This document shows, one piece after another, positions 23,866-31,245 of a stretch of DNA of 64,000 nucleotides. Below the pieces are notes generated by a model. It was not told where the DNA came from and searched no databases. It was given only the letters and a program-made list of their open reading frames with translations. Position 1 is the stretch's first letter. Every line of letters begins with the position of its first letter. Made by a program: the position numbers and the translations under genes. The DNA is taken from NCBI GenBank assembly GCA_037138475.1, contig JBAXII010000004.1:1-64000 (forward strand). The letters run 5' to 3'. Source of the DNA: JAGOLU01 sp037138475 (GTDB taxonomy: Bacteria; Patescibacteriota; Microgenomatia; UBA1406; GWC2-37-13).

Positions 23866-25524
23866 CTAGACGGTGCGACTCTGTGTGTGCAAGTGGTGAT
23901 CTGCCGCAGCCATGACGATGCCTGCCATCGTCCAAAAGGTAAATGCTACCTTTGACGCCTCAAACACATCGATCATGACTGCATTGATCCCCAGTGCAAC
24001 CATGCCTACAGAAAAGCCTAAAAAGAGTAGTCGGGTAGAGTGCTTGAGTGAGAACGCTACACGTGTCGAACGTGAGAAGACTAGCCATAGTATATATACA
24101 AAGAGTCCAGTCCCGAGAAGCCCTGTTTCACCGAGCCATCTGAAGTAGTCCCCATCAGTGCTTTCAGTGATGGAGCTAGGACCGGTCCCCAGAAGAGGAT
24201 TTCTGAGGAATGCGTTCCACGCACGAGGCCACTCAACTTGAGTACGTGTAGTCATAGAAGTATCTCCAGCATAGACACTTTTGACGATGATATCAGCCAT
24301 TTCCTTGTACTTGTCCCCCACTATCTTTTCAGCCTGCTGTCTAGTGAGCGTGACGCCACCTTTTCTAGCCTCATCTATTTCATGCTCTATTCGAATGTTC
24401 TTTAACACTACAAGGGCTGCTTTGTCTTGAGAAATTGGCTTGGAGGTCCCCTTGATATTTATAGATACTCCGATACCTGAGGGGAGAGTGTCGGTAGCCA
24501 GATTTTGATCGATTGTCACCTCACCCGTTCTGGTATTTTCAAATACCTGTCGCTGTTTGAACGTATCCTGGAGACGCTGAGTCATATCACTATTGGTGTA
24601 CATGAGCACAAGGGTAAGGAGTGTGGTAAAAACAAGTAGCTTGATCTGTCGTGAAGCTATACAAAAAACAACGATGGATACGATATACGCTGCAAACGAT
24701 ACCCGTGATGCAGTGAAGATAAGCACGAGGATGGCAAGTGAATACGTTACAAATGCACGGAGTCGGTGTCTCCCAACCGCTATCCACGATGCAAGGATGG
24801 GTATAAAAAATACGAGATACGCTGCAAGATCGTAGTGTCCTGCAAAGGTGGATGAAACGCGCGCAAATGGAGTAAGATTTAGCAGGGCACCTTTTGCAAA
24901 CTCATAGTTCATGGTCTGGACCGCGGGAAAGTCAAAGAATCGAAAGAAAAAGTATGATACCGGAGATAAGACTGCGATCTTTGCTTCGTATCCCCACTGA
25001 AAAAAGTCTCTGACAGGCTGAAACACCGACGAAAACTTTTGCCCCAGCGCATACAACGATACGACAAACACCACCACCAAGGCATATTTAAAGTATTTTC
25101 TCACCTGATTATATTGTTGGTCGCCAACAAGCTTAGTTTGAGCAAATTCCATGGCCACAGCAGCATATGCCACAAAAAAGGGTATCATGTACTCGACACG
25201 TCTCAGTGTATGCGCAAGTCCTATGTTTCGGAACATAATCGTGTGGGAAATGAAGTAGTTGAACAGGAACGATGCCATACAGGCAGCCCAAAATAGCAGG
25301 ATATACTTTGCAAAAGTAGATTGCACGACAAACTTCTTTCTATAGATCTGTACCACCATCACGAGTGCCATAAAGGCAACATAGAAATCCTCAAGACGCA
25401 CTGAGATATAGGTGTCATTGATTCGTATAAAGGGAAACTTCGGGTACAGAGGTATAAGAACCAAGAAAAAAACAGTCAATATCCTGAGTATATTTCTATC
25501 GAACGAGTGAATGATTTTTTTCAT
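23866..25524 (-). CDS. O-antigen ligase / polymerase-like membrane protein (WaaL/Wzy type)
   Basis: 552 residues with about 10-12 transmembrane helices. The signature region is a large extracytoplasmic loop (residues about 320-430) ahead of the motif NPLLGTGPSSITESTDGDYFRWLGETG, typical of O-antigen ligases and polymerases; only part of it is needed to recognise the class. It would join or polymerise lipid-linked glycans at the outer face. It sits in the same operon as the glycosyltransferases, with 3 bases to the GT2 gene upstream. Ligase and polymerase cannot be told apart from sequence. Confidence 0.8.
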   Translation of the reverse strand: MKKIIHSFDRNILRILTVFFLVLIPLYPKFPFIRINDTYISVRLEDFYVAFMALVMVVQIYRKKFVVQSTFAKYILLFWAACMASFLFNYFISHTIMFRNIGLAHTLRRVEYMIPFFVAYAAVAMEFAQTKLVGDQQYNQVRKYFKYALVVVFVVSLYALGQKFSSVFQPVRDFFQWGYEAKIAVLSPVSYFFFRFFDFPAVQTMNYEFAKGALLNLTPFARVSSTFAGHYDLAAYLVFFIPILASWIAVGRHRLRAFVTYSLAILVLIFTASRVSFAAYIVSIVVFCIASRQIKLLVFTTLLTLVLMYTNSDMTQRLQDTFKQRQVFENTRTGEVTIDQNLATDTLPSGIGVSINIKGTSKPISQDKAALVVLKNIRIEHEIDEARKGGVTLTRQQAEKIVGDKYKEMADIIVKSVYAGDTSMTTRTQVEWPRAWNAFLRNPLLGTGPSSITESTDGDYFRWLGETGLLGTGLFVYILWLVFSRSTRVAFSLKHSTRLLFLGFSVGMVALGINAVMIDVFEASKVAFTFWTMAGIVMAAADHHLHTQSRTV

Positions 25525-25527
25525 AGG

Positions 25528-26484
25528 TTATAAAGACAATTGCTCACGAGCCCTAGTGTATGTTTCAACAAGATAGGGCTTTCCAAAAACAATTCCGATT
25601 ATGATACTTATGCGAGCTTTAAGCTGAAGTAGGTATTGTACCAAAGCCAACTCTTTTGGGGAATGGTGAGTTTTGTACAGGTAGAGTAACCCCCGGAAAA
25701 GCTGTATGACAGGATACGACTTATTACTTGATGCAGAGCCGATATGTACGACTCTTGCCGATGGCTCAAACCATATGGTCATCCCTTTTTTTGCTGCACG
25801 ATGGAATAGCTCAACTTCCTCCATATACATAAATATTTGTGAGTCAAAGCCACCCAGCTCAACAAAATATTCCTTCTTACAGATGAAACATGCGCCAGAA
25901 ACCCAGTCTGTTTGTGTCGCAGTACCAGGGGATGATCTTGTCAGACCCCATCTGTCCCCAAATAAAAAGAGCATACCGATGATGGTCGGAATAGTAAAGT
26001 ATGCACCTGCAGATGATTGTGGAGTAAGGTCTGGATTGAGGAGTTTGGGGCCTATAAAATGACGTCGAAGCCCAGAAGTATCGTACTTGATGGCGGTTTC
26101 GAATGAGACTGGCTTGTTATAGGTGAGATAGACAGAAAATAGTTTTGAGAGACCGTCTTCCACAATCATGGTGTCCGTATTAATCAGGAGTACATATTCA
26201 CCATCTGATGATGAAGCAGCTAGGTTGTGACCTCGTCCAAAACCGATGTTATCAGTCTGACGGATCACCTTCACATCAAAGCAAAGCTCTCCTTGGATTG
26301 CGTGAATGGCCTCACAGGTACCATCTGTTGAGGCATTATCGACTACCACCAACTCCACATCTGAATGACTAAGGGTCCTAATCCAGCTTTTCTTGAGAGA
26401 TCGATCGATACTGCGAATCGCCTGAATAGTGATATCTTTGGTGTTATAGGACACCATGTTGATTGAGAGCAGATGTGCTGACAT
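25528..26484 (-). CDS. Glycosyltransferase family 2 protein
   Basis: GT-A fold, inverting type, 318 residues. Seen: SINMVSYNTKDITIQAIRSI, VVVDNASTDGTCEAI (nucleotide binding), LLINTDTMI (the DxD-like site reads DTD), and GACFICKKEYFVELGGF, FMYMEEVELFHRAAKKG with the catalytic-region acidic residues. It resembles rhamnosyltransferase-type GT2 enzymes, which would suit the nearby rmlC, but that is only suggestive. It is the first gene of the minus-strand polysaccharide operon. A -10 TACAAT (26496-26501, minus strand) ends 11 bases before its ATG. Confidence 0.88.
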   Translation of the reverse strand: MSAHLLSINMVSYNTKDITIQAIRSIDRSLKKSWIRTLSHSDVELVVVDNASTDGTCEAIHAIQGELCFDVKVIRQTDNIGFGRGHNLAASSSDGEYVLLINTDTMIVEDGLSKLFSVYLTYNKPVSFETAIKYDTSGLRRHFIGPKLLNPDLTPQSSAGAYFTIPTIIGMLFLFGDRWGLTRSSPGTATQTDWVSGACFICKKEYFVELGGFDSQIFMYMEEVELFHRAAKKGMTIWFEPSARVVHIGSASSNKSYPVIQLFRGLLYLYKTHHSPKELALVQYLLQLKARISIIIGIVFGKPYLVETYTRAREQLSL

Positions 26485-26492
26485 GATATAAT
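26484..26492 (+). promoter_or_regulatory. Extended -10 promoter for tRNA-Met and rmlC
   Basis: TGATATAAT, a perfect extended -10, about 40 bases before the tRNA. It overlaps the start of the divergent GT2 gene. Confidence 0.6.
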
Positions 26493-26531
26493 CCTATTGT
26501 ACCCAAAATTCAGCCAGTTTGGGTGAGTTTT

Positions 26532-26603
26532 GCCGGAGTAGCTCAGTGGTAGAGCAAACGTTTCATAAGCGTTGGGTCGGGAGTTCGATTCTCCCCCCCG
26601 GCA
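26532..26603 (+). tRNA. tRNA with CAT anticodon (elongator Met or Ile2)
   Basis: Cloverleaf checks by hand: acceptor GCCGGAG with CCCCGGC (one A-C mismatch at 6-67), D arm GCTC/GAGC, anticodon stem AACGT/GCGTT with loop TTCATAA (CAT at 26564-26566), T arm GGGAG/CTCCC with TTCGATT, discriminator A. The 3' CCA is not encoded. The 1-72 pair is G-C and the anticodon stem lacks the three G-C pairs of initiators, so it is not tRNA-fMet. If C34 is lysidinylated it would be tRNA-Ile2. Confidence 0.93.
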
Positions 26604-26627
26604 CACACCAATTTAGTACTCATACCT

Positions 26628-27251
26628 ATGAAAATACTCTCCATATCACCCCTTCACCTCCCTGATGTAAAGGTTGTCAGAGTAGAGCGATTTGTAGACG
26701 AACGAGGATATTTTACCGAGATTATGCGCGAGTCACATCTTACCTCACGCCCTGAGTTGAGCTGCATCAGGGGCAAACACTTCCAACAAGCGAATGAAAG
26801 TGTATCGAGCGCAGGCACGATACGAGGTCTACATATACAGGTAAATCCAAACCTTGATAAATATCTGAGGCTTATTTCCGGACACATTATCGATCTTGCG
26901 CTTGATATTCGTCAAAACTCTCCCACCTTTGGACAGATCTGTACCTATGAGTTGAAATCTGACCCAGATGCAGCCTATGAGGATATGCTCTTGATTCCCT
27001 TTGGTTTTGCGCATGGCATCGCGGTTATAGAAGATTGTCGTGTACAGTATTTTCAGACAGGTGATTGGAATGGAGATGGAGAGGCATCGATCAGCCCACA
27101 TTCACCGGAGATTGATTGGTCAGGCGTAGACCCCGTTCATCGCTCCGTATTTGAATCCCTTTCTAAAAATCCGAAAATGAGTGAGAAGGATAAAATGGGT
27201 ATCTCACTGTCTCAATGGGCTACTCACCGACTTGCTCCATTTGTACAGTAA
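26628..27251 (+). CDS. rmlC: dTDP-4-dehydrorhamnose 3,5-epimerase-like protein (RmlC family)
   Basis: A cupin-fold epimerase of 207 residues, acting in dTDP-rhamnose or a related dTDP-sugar pathway. Seen: ERFVDERGYFTEIMRES, GTIRGLHIQ with the catalytic-region His, LDLALDIRQNSPTFG-like strand (IIDLALDIRQNSPTFG) and IPFGFAHGIAVIED, the family's PxGFAHG motif. No rmlA, rmlB or rmlD is in the window. It follows the tRNA by 24 bases. The C-terminal 30 residues are more divergent. Confidence 0.85.
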   Translation: MKILSISPLHLPDVKVVRVERFVDERGYFTEIMRESHLTSRPELSCIRGKHFQQANESVSSAGTIRGLHIQVNPNLDKYLRLISGHIIDLALDIRQNSPTFGQICTYELKSDPDAAYEDMLLIPFGFAHGIAVIEDCRVQYFQTGDWNGDGEASISPHSPEIDWSGVDPVHRSVFESLSKNPKMSEKDKMGISLSQWATHRLAPFVQ

Positions 27252-27258
27252 CACAATC

Positions 27259-28011
27259 ATGCCAATCGCTGTATACAAACCGCGAGGCAAAACTCCTCTC
27301 GAGTGTGTGCGACAGTATCAAAAGCGCAACACTACTGATGTAGTGATTAGTTACGCGGGCAGACTTGACCCCATGGCTGAGGGAGTACTCCTGCTACTGG
27401 TGGGTGAGGAAAACAATAAACGGAGAGAATATGAACACTTCTCAAAAGTCTACCTGGTTGATGTAGTATTTGGAATCAAGACTGATACGGGCGATTTGAT
27501 GGGTATCCCTACTGTATCAAGTTTTGATCCGCCTCATTACTCTCCAGCAGAGATAGAAGCTGCTGCCCAGCCATATGTTGGTACATATCTCCAGCGCTAC
27601 CATCCATACTCGTCTACCCGAGTCAACGGGAAGCCGCTCTTTTATTGGGCACGCGAGGGTAGGCTAGGTGAGATCGTTATACCTACCCACCCCATCACGG
27701 TTGAATCAATACAGATTATCGAATCAAAGTTCGTACCACTTCAAAACTTGACTCATGAGTGTCAATCAGTGGTGCCTCAGGTTCATGGTGAGTTTCGCCA
27801 AAACGAGATAGTAGATGCGTGGGTTGAGATATCTACGCCGCGCCTTGTTCAGCAAGTGACCATCAAGGTACGTTGTGCGAACGGGGGAGCCTACATGCGC
27901 GTACTCGCTGAGGACATGGCAAAATCGCTTGGCACCGAAGGATTTGCATCATGCATCACTCGTACTGCTGTCGGCCAGTGGCAACTCAGCGATTGTGTAC
28001 AATTGTGGTAA
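27259..28011 (+). CDS. truB: tRNA pseudouridine-55 synthase TruB
   Basis: Makes pseudouridine at position 55 in the T loop. It has 250 residues from ATG 27259, which begins MPIAVYKPRGKTPLECV; an upstream start at 27181 would overlap rmlC and add unrelated residues. Seen: YAGRLDPMAEGVLLLLVG with the catalytic Asp, KVYLVDVVFGIKTDTGD, and RCANGGAYMRVLAEDMA near the end. There is no PUA domain, as in short TruB forms. Its last 63 bases overlap the convergent flavodoxin gene. Confidence 0.9.
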   Translation: MPIAVYKPRGKTPLECVRQYQKRNTTDVVISYAGRLDPMAEGVLLLLVGEENNKRREYEHFSKVYLVDVVFGIKTDTGDLMGIPTVSSFDPPHYSPAEIEAAAQPYVGTYLQRYHPYSSTRVNGKPLFYWAREGRLGEIVIPTHPITVESIQIIESKFVPLQNLTHECQSVVPQVHGEFRQNEIVDAWVEISTPRLVQQVTIKVRCANGGAYMRVLAEDMAKSLGTEGFASCITRTAVGQWQLSDCVQLW

Positions 28012-28440
28012 GATATCTCGGTCCAGCCACGCATCTACTTTGTCACACATCACCTCATCGGGAAATCCATCGAGTCGTAGTGAAGGTGCACATAACACTA
28101 TCTGTTTACGAGCAAGTGAGCTCTCGAGCTTATCTACCACACCGCAAAAATGTTCATATGCACTATCTCCCAGGCCAAAGAGTGCAACACGTTTCATTTC
28201 AATTCTCTCAAGCGCATCTAACTGTTCGATAAATACCTGAGTTGCAGGATTTGGATCACCTTCGCCCCATGTTGATGCGCCTATAAGTACAAAATCATAG
28301 GCATTGAGCGTTTCAAATTCGCAGAACGATTGATCCACCAAGTCTACTGCATGTCCTCTTTTTGTCAGAAATGCGTGCATATGCTCTGACACGAGAAGCG
28401 TATTACCAGTCAATGAACCGTAGAGTATGAGTAGATGCAT
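27949..28440 (-). CDS. Flavodoxin
   Basis: A 163-residue FMN electron carrier, a possible partner of the 2-oxoacid:ferredoxin oxidoreductase. Seen: LLILYGSLTGNTLLVSEHM (phosphate-binding loop), GASTWGEGDPNP (isoalloxazine loop with Trp) and VALFGLGDSAYEHFCG with the second aromatic. ATG 28440 gives the usual N-terminus, and an upstream start adds nine extra residues. It lies five bases after PBP1A on the same strand. The final 16 residues are encoded over the end of truB and are probably a non-conserved tail. Confidence 0.92.
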   Translation of the reverse strand: MHLLILYGSLTGNTLLVSEHMHAFLTKRGHAVDLVDQSFCEFETLNAYDFVLIGASTWGEGDPNPATQVFIEQLDALERIEMKRVALFGLGDSAYEHFCGVVDKLESSLARKQIVLCAPSLRLDGFPDEVMCDKVDAWLDRDILPQLYTIAELPLADSSTSDA

Positions 28441-28445
28441 AAGTA

Positions 28446-30683
28446 CTATTGGGCACAGTCGAGGCATCCATCCGAGAAGGGGTCTTTAAGTATTGTTTTT
28501 TCACGCTCCTCGGCGTTTTCTTCACCTGCCTTGGCAGGTTTATCAGTGTCCTTGTTGACCCAGAACTTCCCTCGTGTGGTACGAGATGTTCTCACATTTT
28601 CAGTGCCGGCTATAAAGTATTCATATTCCGTATCACCACAGGCGCCTCCATCAGCTCCTTCGAGACGTCCGTCTTTGCATACACGTCTTCCTACCACTCC
28701 CTCAGGTTTGACGGGATATAGGACAGGTTGACCTTCAAGTACTGAGGTCATGATGCCGTTCCAGATAGGAGCAGCCCCAGTCACTCCAGATGCGAGAAGC
28801 TGGTTCATAGGAGTATTGTCATTGTTGCCGACCCACACTGCCACGAGAAAGTTAGGAGTGTATCCGATCGTCCAGTTATCTTTCTTTTCATCAGTAGTAC
28901 CCGTTTTGACTGAGACGGGTACGTATCCTTTGATGTTTAGTTTAGATCCACGTCCAAAGGCATCTTTGCGCGCATTGTCATCTGAGAGGATGTGAGAGAT
29001 AAGATAAGCGGCCTCTTCAGATATGGCACGTTTGCCACCCATAGCGAGATAGTTTGGCATCTCGAGAGGTGCATGTATATCGAGTGTATAGTTTGGGTCC
29101 TGAAACTCATACAATACCTTGCCGTTTGAATCAGTGATCTTGAGTATGGATTGGAGATTTCGTGGCTTCCCTCGATTTGCAAACGTTGAAAATGCTTGAG
29201 CCATCTCTGTCATCTTTACCTCGCCACCACCAAGGGTGAGTGAAAGTCCATATCTGCTTGGATCAACTTGAAAAGAGTCGATGAGAAATGCTGATGATGA
29301 AGCGATAAAACTATCGACGGTATTCATCGAAAGCACCTTCACTGCAATCACGTTATTTGAGTTGGCGAGCGCATATCTGATTTTCATGGGCCCATGAAAA
29401 ACTCGATCATAGTTGAGTGGACAGTAGGGCCGTTGGGGCGACTTGAAACATGTTGCATTGTCCAACAACACGCTAGAAGGAGTGATCAGTCCGCGGTCAA
29501 GGGCAATGGCATAGTTGATAGGCTTTATAGACGATCCTGGCTGTCGGAGTGCTGTGGTGACATTAAAGCTACCCGAAGGAGAAGCAAAGTAGTCATACGA
29601 TCCAATCATCGCCAATATCTCGCCAGTCACCGGTCGCGTGATCAGAGACGCAGCATTGCCCACATTCAGATATCTCACTTGCTCCAGTTCGCTTTGCAGT
29701 ATCTCCTCTGCCTTTGCTTGTAAGGGCAAATCAAGAGTGGTGTAAATATGTAGTCCTGCAGTACCCACAAATTGTGATCCAAATTTGTCCTCTAGTTGTG
29801 ATTTGACATAAAATACGAAATGTGGGGCCTTGATGTCCACATGTTGGAGATTGGTGGCAAGGGGAGTTTGTAATGCCTCGGTGTATTGGGCTGGAGTTAT
29901 ATAGTTTTGTTCCCTCATCTTCTGAAGCACCTCGTTTCGACGTCTGATCGCAGCATCGGGATTTACATAGGGATTGTAGGTACTTGGCAGTTGGGGAAGG
30001 CCCGCAAGGAGCGCTGCTTCGGCGATGCTCAGATCCTTTGCCTTTTTATTAAAATATGAGTTCGCCGCTTCTTCGATGCCATATGCGGAACCTCCATAGG
30101 GTATCTGATTGAGATACATCTCTAGGATTTCATTTTTACTGAACCGTTTTTCTACAGACATAGCCAATATGATTTCTTTGATCTTTCGCTTCCAGGTTCG
30201 CTCGGGGGTGAGGAGTGCGAGCTTTACCAGTTGTTGAGTGAGCGTAGAGCCACCCTGCACACCAGTTTTATTGATATATGTCTCCTTTGCAGCACGGAGG
30301 ACTCCTGATATGAGCGAAACCCCTGAGTGCTTGTAAAAGTCCTTGTCTTCTATGGCTACTGAAGCTTGACCTATATATACAGGCAGATCAGCCAGCTTTA
30401 CGGGAGTGCGGTTTTGATCGCTAAAGACTTCGTAGAGGAGGGTGCCATTTCTATCATATATATGTGAGGATAGGGGAGTGGATTGGAAGTTTCGCAGCTT
30501 CTCTGGATTTGGCAGATCCTGGATGATATTTTTATAAAAGTAGTAGTTGGCACTCACGAACAGAGACACGATAACGATCGCAAAGAGCAAAAACAGCACG
30601 AGCCGAGAGTGTGACCGCTTTTTTGAATGAACAGTAACCAACGCAGTGTGATTTGCCTGGTGGTGAGAGTGTGGAGCGTGCAT
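28446..30683 (-). CDS. Penicillin-binding protein 1A, bifunctional transglycosylase-transpeptidase
   Basis: A class A PBP that polymerises and cross-links peptidoglycan outside the membrane. 745 residues from ATG 30683, chosen because TGATACAAT lies just upstream. Seen: a signal anchor (about 30-52), the GT51 domain with AIEDKDFYKHSG, GGSTLTQQLVK and RKIKEIILA, and the transpeptidase domain with GSSIKPINYA (catalytic Ser in SIKP), SNN and KTGTTDEK. The C-terminal tail is Lys/Glu-rich. A complete enzyme, which implies a real sacculus. Confidence 0.95.
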   Translation of the reverse strand: MHAPHSHHQANHTALVTVHSKKRSHSRLVLFLLFAIVIVSLFVSANYYFYKNIIQDLPNPEKLRNFQSTPLSSHIYDRNGTLLYEVFSDQNRTPVKLADLPVYIGQASVAIEDKDFYKHSGVSLISGVLRAAKETYINKTGVQGGSTLTQQLVKLALLTPERTWKRKIKEIILAMSVEKRFSKNEILEMYLNQIPYGGSAYGIEEAANSYFNKKAKDLSIAEAALLAGLPQLPSTYNPYVNPDAAIRRRNEVLQKMREQNYITPAQYTEALQTPLATNLQHVDIKAPHFVFYVKSQLEDKFGSQFVGTAGLHIYTTLDLPLQAKAEEILQSELEQVRYLNVGNAASLITRPVTGEILAMIGSYDYFASPSGSFNVTTALRQPGSSIKPINYAIALDRGLITPSSVLLDNATCFKSPQRPYCPLNYDRVFHGPMKIRYALANSNNVIAVKVLSMNTVDSFIASSSAFLIDSFQVDPSRYGLSLTLGGGEVKMTEMAQAFSTFANRGKPRNLQSILKITDSNGKVLYEFQDPNYTLDIHAPLEMPNYLAMGGKRAISEEAAYLISHILSDDNARKDAFGRGSKLNIKGYVPVSVKTGTTDEKKDNWTIGYTPNFLVAVWVGNNDNTPMNQLLASGVTGAAPIWNGIMTSVLEGQPVLYPVKPEGVVGRRVCKDGRLEGADGGACGDTEYEYFIAGTENVRTSRTTRGKFWVNKDTDKPAKAGEENAEEREKTILKDPFSDGCLDCAQ

Positions 30684-30700
30684 AAGGGAGAGAGGTGCTG

Positions 30701-30709
30701 ATTGTATCA
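30701..30709 (-). promoter_or_regulatory. Extended -10 promoter of PBP1A
   Basis: TGATACAAT on the minus strand, 17 bases before ATG 30683. It lies inside the longer alternative ORF, so it favours the shorter start. Confidence 0.5.
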
Positions 30710-30760
30710 GACTCATACAGGTTGACACAAGTTGTAGTGGAAATCAGCTAAAGCGTGTTG

Positions 30761-30766
30761 TATAAT
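30761..30766 (+). promoter_or_regulatory. -10 box of rpsO
   Basis: A perfect TATAAT, 13 bases before the rpsO ATG, giving a leader of about 7 bases. Confidence 0.6.
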
Positions 30767-30779
30767 CTCTCTCGTACCT

Positions 30780-31049
30780 ATGATTACACTCCCTGAAGAC
30801 AAACATCTTATCATCAACGAATACGCCCAACACAAAGGCGACACAGGTTCTCCTGAAGTGCAAATAGCACTCCTTTCTCAAAAGATCCAAAAGCTCTCAG
30901 AACACCTCGGTGAAAACAAGAAAGACAATCATTCTCGCCGTGGCCTCCTCAAAGTCATCGCAAAGCGTCGTCGTATCATCGGATACTTACAAAAGCTCAA
31001 TGATGCCCGATATCAAGCAATGATCACAAAACTAGACTTGAAAAAGTAA
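30780..31049 (+). CDS. rpsO: 30S ribosomal protein S15
   Basis: Binds the central domain of 16S rRNA. At 89 residues it is the standard length. Seen: GDTGSPEVQIALLSQKI, HSRRGLLKVIAKRRRIIGYL and YQAMITKLDLKK, all typical. It is followed by pnp, the common rpsO-pnp order. No Shine-Dalgarno sequence is visible before the ATG, and the S15-type pseudoknot regulator described in E. coli is not evident in the very short leader. Confidence 0.98.
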   Translation: MITLPEDKHLIINEYAQHKGDTGSPEVQIALLSQKIQKLSEHLGENKKDNHSRRGLLKVIAKRRRIIGYLQKLNDARYQAMITKLDLKK

Positions 31050-31075
31050 TAGCCACGTGAGATGATGTGATAATT

Positions 31076-31146
31076 GATTTTAGAAGTTTATTATTTGAAC
31101 AATACACTTGAGCAGCAGCTAAGTGCCTGGTTCAACTTCTAAAATC
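31076..31146 (+). promoter_or_regulatory. Long-range hairpin between rpsO and pnp
   Basis: GATTTTAGAAGTT (31076-31088) and AACTTCTAAAATC (31134-31146) pair over 13 bases around a 45-base loop. No T-run follows. It sits where E. coli carries the RNase III-cleaved hairpin through which PNPase controls its own mRNA, so a similar role is possible. Confidence 0.6.
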
Positions 31147-31245
31147 TCCCTCAATTTTGTTTTTACGCAGACACAAACTAGCTCACACGACTCATTTGTC
31201 TTCTGTTTATCTTAGTACTTATTTATTTATATTTTCTCATATTTT

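Noticed and set aside
26343..26606. 87-residue minus-strand ORF beginning near MCRGGESNSRPNAYETF
   Set aside because: It is the antisense of the tRNA-Met gene and then of the GT2 start; this peptide is the well-known false ORF opposite tRNA genes.
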